From Sphingopyxis sp. YR583 (GTDB lineage Bacteria > Pseudomonadota > Alphaproteobacteria > Sphingomonadales > Sphingomonadaceae), in the NCBI RefSeq assembly GCF_900108295.1, contig NZ_FNWK01000001.1, forward strand, positions 1,116,001 to 1,180,000: DNA of 64,000 nucleotides, given 5' to 3'. Below, piece by piece: positions 32,318 through 41,235 of the stretch (position 1 is the first letter of the stretch; the number at the start of each line of letters is the position of its first letter). The notes under the pieces are model-generated. The model ran no database searches. It saw nothing but the letters and a program-made list of their open reading frames with translations, and was not told where the DNA came from. The position numbers were made by a program, and so were the translations under genes.

Positions 32318-34795
32318 ATGGAGCACTCGCTGCGACACCTTTCAATCTGCCTGTGCGGATCGATGCTCGGCGCCGTCTCCGGCCCGGCATCTGCAACCGT
32401 TCAGCCTTCGGACGCGTCGCCCGCAATTACCGCAGACTCAGAGGGCGCAGTGCCCGCTCCGGCAGGCGGTGCTTCGGCCCGGGTTCCGCTCGATGTTCCG
32501 CTGACGCTGAACGGAAAGTTCCTCGGCACCATTTCCATCTCGGTTGACGGCAAGGGCGATGGCGAGATCGACGCCAAGCGCTTGCTTGAGCTCCTTGGTC
32601 CGGTCATCACCCCGAAAATCAAGGCCCTGATCGAAGCCCGCATCGCGGGGCGCAATATCGTAGCCTTTGCCGCATTCGACGGCGACGGGCTGAGCATCGC
32701 CTTCGATACGCTGAGCCTGAGCGTCACGGCGACTTTACCGACCGACGCAACCAGCGCAACCGCGGTGCGCGTGGTCGAGCGCGACGGCGCGCCCGTCCCG
32801 CAGACCTTTGATCAGCCCGCCGGTTTTGCTGTTGGCGCCAATATCTCCGCCACCCAGCGCTATGTCCATGACGGGGGTCAGGGCTTCCAGCCACTCAGCG
32901 TCGATGTCGACGGCATCATGAACATCGGCGGCTTCGACGGCGTCACCGTGACAGGCGGCATGCGTTATGACGGCAACAATCGCGAACATCCTTGGGAGCG
33001 CCGCGAGATCCGGGCCACGCGCGATTTCTATGATAGCGCAGTCCGCGCCACGCTCGGCGAGTTCACCCCGGGCAGCACATCTTTTCAGGGCTCGGGCCGC
33101 ATCCTCGGCTTCGGAGTCGAACGGGCCTTTTCGACGATACGCCCCTTTCAGAATGTGCGTCCGATCGGCCGCCAGGACTTTGTTCTCGATCGCGAGTCGA
33201 GCGTCGAAGTCTATGTCAACGATATCCGTGTCCAGACACTGAGGCTCGCGGCGGGCCGTTACGATATCGGGGACTTTCCCTTCGCCGCAGGACCCAACAA
33301 TGTGCGGCTGGTCGTCGACGATGTCGGCGGACGCCGCGAGATTCTCGATTTCAACATCTTCAGCGGCGCCGATCTGCTCAATCCGGGGGTCACGGAATTC
33401 GGGGGCGCAATCGGGCTTCGCGAGGGTGACACGCGGCTACATTATGGAACGCCCGCCGCGACCGGCTATATCTACCGCGGCATTTCCAATGCTCTGACGT
33501 TGGGGGTCAACGCGCAGGCGACGAGTTTCTCGGTCCAGGCCGGCGGGTCGGCGCTATGGGGCTCGCCGCTCGGCTTCATCCAGGTGGAGGCATCGGCGAG
33601 CCGGAGCCTCAACGGTTTCGGGTTCGGAACAGCGCTTTCGTTCGACTATCGCGGTGAATTCTCGTTGCTGCGCGAGCGCGATCTGCGACTGAACATCTCT
33701 TCGGTGCTGCGTAGCGCCAATTTCCAGGACGCCTTCACGCGCGAAGCCCGCAATCCCCAGGCATGGCAGTCGGCGGTGCTACTCCAGTGGCGCGCGCCGT
33801 TCGAGATCAGCATGGGGCTGGGATATGGATATACGAAGATGCGCGGCGACGGGCGCGACATCCAGCGGTTCGATGCGAATATCGGACGCACTTTCGGGCG
33901 GTTCAGCGTGAACAGCACAGCGTCGCATATCAACGACGATCGTGGCGGTGATTGGCGCGTGTCGGTCGGCGTCTCGGTGCGCCTCGGCCCGGGCTGGTAT
34001 GGCGATGTGCGTTACGACAGCAGCACGCAGCGCAAGGAGGTCGAGATCAGCCGGTCGTCCGAAGGCAGGCTCGACGAACTGAGCGGTAATCTCCGCTTTA
34101 CCGACGAGCGCGAGGGCACCGCCTTGGCGGGGCGGCTCGCCTATATCAACAATCGTTTCGACCTTGTTGTGAACCACAACCGGATCGAATCGCGCAGTCC
34201 CGATGGCCCGAGTTCGACCATTTCCGACTGGAATCTCCGCGGATTTATTGGCTTCGCCGACGGAGCGATCGGACTAGGGCGGACGGTGAACGACGGTTTC
34301 ATCATCGCGCCGGTCCATGACACATTGGCAGGAAGCCAGGTGCGCATCCAATCGGGGGACCGGATCGTGGCGCGATCGGGCCTGTTCGGACCGGCAGTCA
34401 TTCCCGTAAACCGGGCCTATGGCATCAACCGCTATGAAGTGAAGGTCGATCCGCTCCCCGTCGGCTATGATATCGGCAGCGGCGTCATCAACACATTCCC
34501 CGGCTTCGGCTCGGGTTACCGCGCCGAGATCGGCAGCGATGCCTCTCGCATCGCGACCGGGTATCTCGTCGGGCCGCAAGGCCCGCTTTCGCTCGTCGGC
34601 GGCACCGTCGAGGCGGTGGACGACAAGAAGCTAGAGCCGCGGCCTTTCTTCACCAACCGCAGCGGCCGCTTCGTCGCCGACCGGCTGGCGCCTGGACATT
34701 ATCGACTGATCGTCGGCGGCGCCGTCGTCGCCACATTCGAAATCACCCGAGACTCCAAAGGATTGATCGATGTCGGTACGCTCAACACGCCATAG
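32318..34795 (+). CDS. Fimbrial outer-membrane usher
   Basis: 825 residues with a signal peptide (cleavage near ASATV) and a long beta-barrel that passes subunit-chaperone complexes through the outer membrane. Typical usher segments are LGEFTPGSTSFQGSGRILGF and VEVYVNDIRVQTLRLAAGRYDIGDFPF, the latter from the plug/barrel region. The C-terminal part ends with GRFVADRLAPGHYRL, as in usher C-terminal domains. It overlaps the last operon gene by 26 bases. Confidence 0.9.
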   Translation: MEHSLRHLSICLCGSMLGAVSGPASATVQPSDASPAITADSEGAVPAPAGGASARVPLDVPLTLNGKFLGTISISVDGKGDGEIDAKRLLELLGPVITPKIKALIEARIAGRNIVAFAAFDGDGLSIAFDTLSLSVTATLPTDATSATAVRVVERDGAPVPQTFDQPAGFAVGANISATQRYVHDGGQGFQPLSVDVDGIMNIGGFDGVTVTGGMRYDGNNREHPWERREIRATRDFYDSAVRATLGEFTPGSTSFQGSGRILGFGVERAFSTIRPFQNVRPIGRQDFVLDRESSVEVYVNDIRVQTLRLAAGRYDIGDFPFAAGPNNVRLVVDDVGGRREILDFNIFSGADLLNPGVTEFGGAIGLREGDTRLHYGTPAATGYIYRGISNALTLGVNAQATSFSVQAGGSALWGSPLGFIQVEASASRSLNGFGFGTALSFDYRGEFSLLRERDLRLNISSVLRSANFQDAFTREARNPQAWQSAVLLQWRAPFEISMGLGYGYTKMRGDGRDIQRFDANIGRTFGRFSVNSTASHINDDRGGDWRVSVGVSVRLGPGWYGDVRYDSSTQRKEVEISRSSEGRLDELSGNLRFTDEREGTALAGRLAYINNRFDLVVNHNRIESRSPDGPSSTISDWNLRGFIGFADGAIGLGRTVNDGFIIAPVHDTLAGSQVRIQSGDRIVARSGLFGPAVIPVNRAYGINRYEVKVDPLPVGYDIGSGVINTFPGFGSGYRAEIGSDASRIATGYLVGPQGPLSLVGGTVEAVDDKKLEPRPFFTNRSGRFVADRLAPGHYRLIVGGAVVATFEITRDSKGLIDVGTLNTP

Positions 34796-35684
34796 GCTCG
34801 CCATCGCCACCCTATGGGGAATGACCGCGGCCGGCACCGCCAATTCTGCCGCAGCTTGCGACGCTTTGGTCGTCGAACAGCCATCGGTGCTACGCCTCGA
34901 CTATGACGCGTTCGCAAGCGCCCCGGCGGCGGGAAGAATGAATTTTAGCATCGAGAGCCGCTCGGCCGAGCGCTGCGCGATGGACATCGCCTTGCTCGGC
35001 CCCGACCGTCTGCCACTCGACGAAACCGAAGTCGGCGATACCGGCGTGCGGGTCCGTTTCAATGCCGGCGCCGGCGACACCGCGATGGCAGCGACCGCGA
35101 CACCCGGAATCTGGCGCATTCAACTGGATCCCGGCAAACGATACCGCCTATCACTTGAGGTCGTGGCAATTCGCGATGCGGTCGCCGAGGCGGGCGAGCA
35201 TTCCCAGACGCTCGAAATGGAGCTTCGCGACAGCGGCGCAATTTCGTCCAGCCACGCAGGGAATCCCGTGACTTTTAAGCTTGTCTCGCCGCCGCGGGCT
35301 CAGATGAACATTGCCGGCGCGGCGGGCGCTTTCGGCCAGGGGGCCGCGGTGAGCCGCGTCGACTTCGGCGAAATGACGGCGAATGAAGCGCGCCGCGTCT
35401 TTCTCCAGGTCCGCGCCAATACCATCTCGCGGCTCACCATCGATTCCGCCAACCGGGGCTTCCTCAAACTGGAAAACGGCAGTCCCGCGGCAGATTCGAT
35501 CGGCTATTATGCCATCCTGAACGGCATCGAGATCGATTTGCGCCAGCATTATGACGCCATGTTCGATCTGCCGCGCACCCTTGCGGGATCGTCGCTGCCC
35601 TTCGATCTGCGGCTGGGCGAAGTGGGGGCGCATGTGGCCGGGACATACAGCGATCTCATCACGATCGAATTCAGCCCGTTATGA
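34770..35684 (+). CDS. Putative fimbrial tip protein (two-domain, spore-coat-U-like C-terminus)
   Basis: 304 residues with a signal peptide (cleavage near NSAAACD). It is longer than the shaft-type subunit and appears to have two beta-rich domains; the second (about 165-304) has a strand pattern like spore coat protein U/pilin domains, ending YSDLITIEFSPL. As the last, larger subunit gene in a chaperone-usher operon it is a candidate adhesin at the tip. The ATG lies inside the usher gene, so translation is coupled. Confidence 0.75.
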   Translation: MSVRSTRHRLAIATLWGMTAAGTANSAAACDALVVEQPSVLRLDYDAFASAPAAGRMNFSIESRSAERCAMDIALLGPDRLPLDETEVGDTGVRVRFNAGAGDTAMAATATPGIWRIQLDPGKRYRLSLEVVAIRDAVAEAGEHSQTLEMELRDSGAISSSHAGNPVTFKLVSPPRAQMNIAGAAGAFGQGAAVSRVDFGEMTANEARRVFLQVRANTISRLTIDSANRGFLKLENGSPAADSIGYYAILNGIEIDLRQHYDAMFDLPRTLAGSSLPFDLRLGEVGAHVAGTYSDLITIEFSPL

Positions 35685-36057
35685 TGGTTGATATGGACTG
35701 GCAGGATGGAACGCGAGTTCAGGAACGGGGTTGCGGCAGCCACCGATCGATACGCCGCCTGCAAGCCACGAAAAGTTCAGCGCGGTAGACATTCGTGAAA
35801 TGGCCGCTAGCAGACGTTGAAGTCGTCAAATACAAGCACGACTTTCAATGGTTTGCGCGTGAAACCGAACGTCCGATTCGAGGCCCATTGCAGACTTGCA
35901 CTTGCTTGATGCGAAATGTTCTCCAAGCTAGTAGCGATTTAGACGGGGCACCGAATGTCTGATTTCGGGCGCATAGATGCCCGAAACAGTGAGCAAAACG
36001 AAACCGGACCACGTATCGACACGCGGCCCGGCTTGGGAACGATCGGTTAGCCGGAGG
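35685..36057. other. Gene-free stretch after the fimbrial operon
   Basis: Only short frames occur, none with a ribosome site or familiar composition. No strong terminator hairpin with T run was seen right after the operon. Confidence 0.45.
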
Positions 36058-36228
36058 CTAGCTGCTCTGCTTGCCCGGCTTTGCCGCTTCTCCGCCCTGC
36101 TGAGGCCGCTTGTCGCGGTCCGGCTGGCCGGGCTGACGGCGATTGCCATCTTCCTGCTGGGGCTGGCGCTCGCCTTCCGGTTTGCGGCCCGGCTGGTTGC
36201 CGGTCTGGTTCTGGTCGGGGTTGACCAT
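36058..36228 (-). CDS. Small low-complexity hydrophilic protein
   Basis: 56 residues rich in Gln, Pro, Arg, Gly and Asp (MVNPDQNQTGNQPGRKPEGE and similar), with no hydrophobic stretch, probably disordered. GGAG lies seven bases before the ATG at 36228; another ATG six bases upstream sits too close to that site. Proteins of this composition are frequent in sphingomonads, with no function assigned that I know. The strong ribosome site is the main reason to accept it. Confidence 0.65.
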   Translation of the reverse strand: MVNPDQNQTGNQPGRKPEGERQPQQEDGNRRQPGQPDRDKRPQQGGEAAKPGKQSS

Positions 36229-36733
36229 GACCATTCTCCTCTCTTCAAATGCCCGGTAGTGGGCATGGAGAAGACGCGCGGGATAGGGCATTGTTCCTGT
36301 TTATCATGCCGGGTCGCGAATTAGGCGATTCCGTCCGGTCGAGCGGCAGCACAGTTTCAGCCTGCTCGCGATAAGCCCGCCGATGAAGGCGAGGACCAGT
36401 CTCATTACGAGCATGGAGAGAGACAGGTATCATGGGGCAATAACGATCCTTCCGGAAAGGGCCGCCATACAGAAGACGGCCGCGCCACCAGCGATGGCAG
36501 AAGGTCGATCCTACAACGGCGACGGACCAAAGCACGCAGCAGCTTGGATCGCACGTCAGCAAACTAGACACGAAGTTCCCCAAAGCTCCATCCGGGCCGT
36601 CGACGAATATGATCGCTCTGCTTTAGCATTGGACATGCATCATCCCCAGATGGGGGATATTGCATCCCCTGCCTTGAGCGCCGGTGCGACTGAGAGATAC
36701 CTCCATACTCCCGCTCTACGACGGAGCCGGATA
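36229..36733. other. Intergenic stretch with leader of paralogue B
   Basis: Open frames exist in this 505-base stretch but none has a supported start. The right end (36665-36733) resembles 29560-29629 and probably contains the promoter or leader of the following gene. Confidence 0.45.
36676..36700 (+). repeat. Shared leader element, copy B
   Basis: GAGCGCCGGTGCGACTGAGA and the next five bases match 29571-29595 at 23 of 25 positions and occupy the same place before a paralogous gene. Confidence 0.6.
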
Positions 36734-37078
36734 ATGCCGAATATATCAGAAGTTTTGAAAGGCAGGCGGGCCGCGGCCGCGCCTCGCGTGATAACGCTGC
36801 CTTCGCGGCACGAAGCGGACAGGCGATCCACAGTCGAGAGTTGGGAAAATGAAGGCGGCCACTTCCCCGAGTTCGCACCCATCCGAAACCCGAGCGCCGC
36901 AGTTCCCGAACCGGCGGTCACCGAATCCGAAATGCAGAGAGCGGAGATAGAGAGCCTCACCCGTAAACTCGCCGACGACTTCGCCAACGGGCGCGTCGGC
37001 AAACGGTACAGCACCTATCAACATCGCACACGGGTCATTCGCCAACTGACGGCGATATGGGCCGCAGGGCGCCACTGA
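36734..37078 (+). CDS. Small conserved protein of unknown function, paralogue B
   Basis: 114 residues. WENEGGHFPEFAPIRNPS (about 37-54) and LADDFANGRVGKRYSTYQHR with RVIRQLTA near the end match the protein at 29630; the regions between differ. There is no signal peptide or membrane segment, and no known domain that I recognise. CGGAGCCGGATA before the ATG gives a possible GGAG ribosome site. A longer frame back to 36383 runs through the conserved leader and is unlikely to be translated. The two copies flank the fimbrial operon. Confidence 0.72.
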   Translation: MPNISEVLKGRRAAAAPRVITLPSRHEADRRSTVESWENEGGHFPEFAPIRNPSAAVPEPAVTESEMQRAEIESLTRKLADDFANGRVGKRYSTYQHRTRVIRQLTAIWAAGRH

Positions 37079-37400
37079 TCACCCCCGGCAGGCTGCTTGG
37101 TGTCCAAGGCCAGCGGCGCATCCACTCCAGTCCGTCATTGCTGTCCGAGCTTCGCGTAGCGGCCCAGGCAGCGAGGGCGCATTTCGCGCGCGTCTCATCA
37201 AATTTTCCAGTCGCCCTAAGTCCGTTGATAAAATCCCGATTAAAATAATAAATATTACCGATACAATTTATCACGATAGGAAGAAATGTATCGAATCTTG
37301 AAAATATTATTTCATAAAATATAAATATAGAGGAACAATGTCAAATGCGGAGTGTTCATCAATAGAGAGCGGCATCTTGCCAGCTCCAGGAGCCTCCCAA
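37079..37400. other. Intergenic region with AT-rich promoter segment
   Basis: No gene was found. From about 37210 to 37340 the sequence is very AT-rich (runs such as AAAATAATAAATATTACC), in contrast to the GC-rich genes. It lies before the repeat-protein gene and probably holds its promoter. Confidence 0.45.
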
Positions 37401-38738
37401 ATGTACAGGTTTATTCTCGCGGCGAATATCGCCGCCATCGCCCTTGTTCCGTCCATCGCCGGCGCACGAACGCAGTCGCAGGCGACCTGCGAAGAACAGC
37501 GCTCTACGCGTGTCGTCGCCACCATCGGAGGTGCCGCAGCCGGCGGCGTGCTCGGCAATGTCGCCGCCGGTCGTGGCGACAAGACGGTCGGAACCGTGAT
37601 CGGCGCCGCCGCAGGAGCCGTTCTCGCCAACCAGATCGCCAAACCGACGCGCGATTGCCGCGATGCCTTTGGCTATTACGACAATGAAAATCGCTGGCAC
37701 GCCACCGGCGTGAACTCCTCCGATGCCCGGGGCTATTATAATCGTGACGGGATATGGGTCGATGGTCCCCCCAACGGTCGATATGGCAGCGATGGCCGCT
37801 GGGTCACTTACGCGGCGTCCGGTCGCGGAGAAGGCGACTATCGACCGGGCGGCGAATGGGTGCCCGCATCGGCGAACGGCTATTACGACCGCGACGACCT
37901 CTGGGTGCCGGGTTCGGCAGGTGGCCGGTATGACGATCGCGGGCGTTGGATCGGAAACACCGCTTCAAACCCGCCAACTCGCCGCGACGACGCCTATGGC
38001 TATTACGACACCGCCGGCGCCTGGCACACGACATCGACCGCGCGCGGCCGGGCTACCGGCTATTATGACCGCGACAACAAGTGGGTCACCGGAACGCCGA
38101 ACGGCTATTATGACGAGCGGCGCAACTGGATTCCCCAGCGCGAGGACGGAACGGCGAGCGGCAGTTATGACGGCCAGAATCGCTGGATACCGGCCTCTTC
38201 GGCCGGTTATTATGATGACAACAACCGCTGGATATCCGGTGCGGCAAGCGGTCACTATGATCAGCGCGGCCGCTGGGTCGCAGGCGTAACCGTCGGCCAT
38301 TATGACACGAATGGCCAGTGGATTGCCGGCGCCGCGAGCGGGCGCCGCGACGCGAACGGCCAGTGGATCGCCGATCCGCATCCGGGCTATTATGATCGGA
38401 ATGGCCGATGGAACGCCGGTACGACGACGGGCTATTACGACGCCCGCGGGCGCTGGGTTCCTACCGGGCGCGATGGCATGGGCAGCGACTATGGGGCGAA
38501 CCGCCCCGCTATCCTCTCGCAGCTCGCCAACCTCGACCAATATGTCCGCACCGCCCGATCGGAACGCACGATCGACAACCGGACGGCCATGAGTGCCAGC
38601 CGCGAGCTGCAATCCATTCGCGCCAGCGAGCGGGCCATGCGTCATGACCGTATGGACCGCCTGTCAGCGCGCAATGAAGCCGCGCTTCAGTCGAGGATCG
38701 ATCGCCTGAATCTTCGCCTGCGGCTCAGCCCGCAGTAA
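37401..38738 (+). CDS. Secreted glycine-zipper protein with about sixteen GYYD...W repeats
   Basis: 445 residues from the ATG at 37401 (AGGAG eight bases upstream; a start at 37338 would spoil the signal peptide). Residues 1-22 are a signal peptide (cleavage near AGAR). Residues about 42-80 are a glycine zipper (GGAAAGGVLGNVAAGRGD, GTVIGAAAGAVLANQIA) like outer-membrane 17-kDa antigen proteins. From about 90 to 345 come about sixteen repeats, mostly 15 residues, with consensus GYYDxxGRWVxGxxx; the Tyr-Tyr-Asp and the Trp are nearly constant. The last 80 residues are charged and helical. It is probably periplasmic or surface-exposed; function unknown. A GC-rich hairpin follows. Confidence 0.85.
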   Translation: MYRFILAANIAAIALVPSIAGARTQSQATCEEQRSTRVVATIGGAAAGGVLGNVAAGRGDKTVGTVIGAAAGAVLANQIAKPTRDCRDAFGYYDNENRWHATGVNSSDARGYYNRDGIWVDGPPNGRYGSDGRWVTYAASGRGEGDYRPGGEWVPASANGYYDRDDLWVPGSAGGRYDDRGRWIGNTASNPPTRRDDAYGYYDTAGAWHTTSTARGRATGYYDRDNKWVTGTPNGYYDERRNWIPQREDGTASGSYDGQNRWIPASSAGYYDDNNRWISGAASGHYDQRGRWVAGVTVGHYDTNGQWIAGAASGRRDANGQWIADPHPGYYDRNGRWNAGTTTGYYDARGRWVPTGRDGMGSDYGANRPAILSQLANLDQYVRTARSERTIDNRTAMSASRELQSIRASERAMRHDRMDRLSARNEAALQSRIDRLNLRLRLSPQ

Positions 38739-38762
38739 AACGAACGCCCATTAAAAGGGGAT

Positions 38763-38793
38763 CTGCCGCCTCCGCTCAATGCGGGGGCGGCAG
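38763..38793 (+). terminator. Strong hairpin after repeat protein
   Basis: CTGCCGCCTCCGC and GCGGGGGCGGCAG form a 13-base stem (one G-T pair) with a TCAAT loop. There is no T run in either direction. It lies between the converging repeat-protein and kinase genes and may end both transcripts. Confidence 0.6.
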
Positions 38794-38853
38794 CTTATCG
38801 TCTCGATCATGGCGGAGTTGGCAGGCCGATCTTGTCAACCGGCCGTGCCCGCT

Positions 38854-39885
38854 TCAGCCCGCACCGACCGGCGCGTCGTGCACGATCGAAACCCTGGTTC
38901 CGGGATTGGCGCCCACCGTTTCGACGGTCGCGTGAAGCTGTCTCGCCAGGGCTTCGACAATACTGGTCCCGAGGCCGGGCTTGGCCGCAGCCAGCTTGCG
39001 CGGTGTACCTATGCCGTCGTCACGGACCGTCAGCTTCCATGCCTCGCCCAGCGCATGATAATCCACCAGGATCGTTCCACCGCGTTCGCCCGGGAACGCA
39101 TGCTTGAGCGCATTGATGACGAGTTCGGTCACGATTAACCCGAGGCTGACCGAGATGTCGGCATTCACCATGCTGTCGTCGGCGCTCACCTTGAGCGAGA
39201 CAAGATTCGGGTCGCGGATCATCGAGGCGCCGAGGCTCTGGCAAAGCTGCGTGAAGTAGGCACGCAATTGGACCTCGCCCAGCCGCGACGCCGCCAGTTG
39301 TTGCTGGACTGTGGCAATCGACATCACGCGATTATGTGCATCGCGAAGATGGCTTCTCGTCTCTTCCGACTGCACCCGCCTCGCGCTCTGCATGAGCACG
39401 CTGGCGATGATCTGAAGGCTATTGGCGACGCGATGCTGAAGCTCCTGAAGCAGGATCGCCTTCTCGCGCAACAGGTCATCCTTCAACTTTTCGCTGATCC
39501 GCGCTTCGGTCACGTCCGAAATGGTCAGCAGCAAGCGCGGCTGGGCGAGATCGCCATAGTCGAGCATTTTCGCACGGAGCACGAGCCGGCGGGGCGCGCC
39601 CGGGCCATCGAGGTCCATTTCATAACATTCTATCTCTGCGTCGCCGTGAAAGGTGACGCCGAGCAATGTCCGAAGTTGCGGCACGTCCCACTCGCCGTCT
39701 CCCAGTTCCATCGGCTTCCGCCCAACGGCTTGCCGCCGGTCGAGCGCGAAGGCGCGGCAGAAGGACGTGCTGGCCGCAATGATCGTGAAATTCTGGTCGA
39801 GCAGAAGGGCGGGTGCGTCGGAGGCGGTAATGACGGCAAGCGCCAGATTGAGCGCGACGTCGGGGTGGGTGGTGCGGATCATCAT
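38854..39885 (-). CDS. PAS-domain sensor histidine kinase (HisKA_2/HWE type)
   Basis: 343 residues from the ATG at 39885, with GAAAGGGG upstream. A PAS domain fills about 20-135 (LDQNFTIIAASTSFCRAF at its start). It is followed by a HisKA_2 dimerisation region with the phosphorylatable His in LLQELQHRVANSLQII (about 150) and an HATPase domain with VTELVINALKHAFPGE (N box) and DDGIGTP (G box). There is no membrane segment, so it is a soluble sensor. No response regulator is adjacent. Kinases of this class in alphaproteobacteria often feed the PhyR general stress response; that link is inference. The longer frame to 40086 lacks support. Confidence 0.9.
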   Translation of the reverse strand: MMIRTTHPDVALNLALAVITASDAPALLLDQNFTIIAASTSFCRAFALDRRQAVGRKPMELGDGEWDVPQLRTLLGVTFHGDAEIECYEMDLDGPGAPRRLVLRAKMLDYGDLAQPRLLLTISDVTEARISEKLKDDLLREKAILLQELQHRVANSLQIIASVLMQSARRVQSEETRSHLRDAHNRVMSIATVQQQLAASRLGEVQLRAYFTQLCQSLGASMIRDPNLVSLKVSADDSMVNADISVSLGLIVTELVINALKHAFPGERGGTILVDYHALGEAWKLTVRDDGIGTPRKLAAAKPGLGTSIVEALARQLHATVETVGANPGTRVSIVHDAPVGAG

Positions 39886-40327
39886 GGCCCCTTTCGGGGA
39901 GACCGGAGAGCTGACGGGCTTGAAAGCCGGGTCCGGGGAGAAACGGCGCGCTCGCGAATACGACAAGGGCGCCCTGAACATGGAGAGTATATCATGAATG
40001 CAGGCGCGGTGCGCGAAGATTCCGTTCCATCGGCGGTTACGCGCGATTGATTGAGCAAGGGGTTCGGTATCGCCTCGTGTCGCCATCGCTCACTAAATCC
40101 AAGCGACCGCTTTTAAGTGGCGAGTGACTCGGGCCGAAAGGCTGAAATCGGGGCGCAATGCCGAACGGCCGCTTCCGGAAACCCGAATAAAACCAAGAAA
40201 GAGGCAGAATAGGATTGTCCGTCTTCCGACAAAGATTGCCGAGTTAGCTGAGGCGCTGCTAATGTGTATTGAGGCGCTCTTAGGCTGCATTTGCGGCAGT
40301 TATAGTGGGTTTCGACATCGAAGGAAA
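39886..40327. other. Gene-free stretch between kinase and tRNA
   Basis: About 440 bases without a supported gene. Short frames cross the kinase promoter or the tRNA and are not credible. No clear terminator for the tRNA was identified. Confidence 0.45.
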
Positions 40328-40404
40328 ATGGCGCGCCCGGCAGGATTCGAACCTGCGACCACCCGCTTAGAAGGCGGGTGCTCTATCCAGCTGAGCTACG
40401 GGCG
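40328..40404 (-). tRNA. tRNA-Arg (anticodon TCT)
   Basis: On the minus strand the transcript starts GCGCCCG and ends CGGGCGC, discriminator G, and an encoded CCA. The D arm (GCTCAGCTGGATAGAGC), the anticodon stem-loop CCCGC-CTTCTAA-GCGGG and the T arm with GGTTCGAATCC are all intact, for 77 nt with CCA. The loop places TCT as anticodon, reading AGA. A possible promoter lies upstream on the minus strand (TTGCAG, 16 bases, TATTCG) within the gap to the transporter gene. Confidence 0.97.
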
Positions 40405-40476
40405 CGTGCACGAGGCTGTCCGCCGCGCGAATAGCGCGGTTTGCGTATGCTGCAAAGCGCGTTAAGCAGCGGCGGC

Positions 40477-41226
40477 ATGTCAGACTCTTCTCCCCCGACG
40501 AACCGGCCGGTCGCGGTCAGCGCCGCCAGCGTACGCCATTTCCGCTATTATGATCTGCTGATGGCCGCCTTCGTCGCGATATTGCTGTTGTCGAACATCA
40601 TCGGGGCCTCGAAACCAAGCTATATCGCCTTGCCCGATGGGACCCAATGGGCGTTCGGCGCGGGCGTCCTGTTTTTCCCGATCAGCTACATCATCGGCGA
40701 CGTACTGACCGAGGTCTATGGTTATGCCCGCGCCCGGCGCGTCATCTGGACCGGATTCGCCGCGCTCGCCTTCATGGCCTTCATGGCGTGGATCGTCGTT
40801 GCCCTGCCGCCCGCCGACGGCTGGCCCGGGCAGGCGAGTTATGAATTCGTCTTCGGCAACAGCTGGCGCATCGTCATCGCATCGATGACGGCCTTTTGCA
40901 TCGGCGAATTTGCCAATTCCTATGTGCTGGCGCGGATGAAGCTGTGGACTGGCGGCAAGCAATTATGGGCGCGGACGATCGGGTCGACGATCGTCGGTCA
41001 GGGCCTCGACAGCCTGATTTTCTATCCGCTCGCCTTCTACGGCCTCGCCGGCTGGCCGCCCGAGCAGCTTTACGAAGTCGTGCTGTCACAATGGCTGATC
41101 AAGACGCTGTGGGAAGCGGCGCTGACCCCGGTCACCTATATCGTGGTCGGCGCGTTGAAACGGCGCGAGGGCGTCGACGTGTTCGACGAGGGCACCGATT
41201 TCAGTCCGTTCAAGGCAAAGGTCTAG
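40477..41226 (+). CDS. yhhQ: Queuosine-precursor transporter (YhhQ/VUT family)
   Basis: 249 residues with six or so membrane segments. LLLSNIIGASKPS, FPISYIIGDVLTEVYGYARAR and IGEFANSYVLARMK match the YhhQ family of inner-membrane carriers that import 7-deazaguanine precursors of queuosine. The conserved GDVLTEVYG is present. ATG at 40477 (MSDSSPPTN) is preferred over upstream alternatives near the tRNA. No preQ1 riboswitch was seen in the short leader. The following small membrane gene starts ten bases after the stop. Confidence 0.9.
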   Translation: MSDSSPPTNRPVAVSAASVRHFRYYDLLMAAFVAILLLSNIIGASKPSYIALPDGTQWAFGAGVLFFPISYIIGDVLTEVYGYARARRVIWTGFAALAFMAFMAWIVVALPPADGWPGQASYEFVFGNSWRIVIASMTAFCIGEFANSYVLARMKLWTGGKQLWARTIGSTIVGQGLDSLIFYPLAFYGLAGWPPEQLYEVVLSQWLIKTLWEAALTPVTYIVVGALKRREGVDVFDEGTDFSPFKAKV

Positions 41227-41235
41227 ACCGGCGCG

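Noticed and set aside
35977..36324. Plus-strand frame of 115 residues
   Set aside because: It is antisense to the small low-complexity gene at 36058, which has the better ribosome site.
37401..38738. CRISPR array or DNA satellite
   Set aside because: The repetition is at protein level with varied codons inside an open frame; there are no identical spaced DNA repeats.
40124..40465. Open frame of 113 residues across the tRNA
   Set aside because: It reads through the antisense strand of tRNA-Arg and has no ribosome site.
40405..40476. preQ1 riboswitch before the queuosine-precursor transporter
   Set aside because: The leader is short and occupied by the divergent tRNA promoter; no preQ1-type stem-loop with an A-rich tail was seen.
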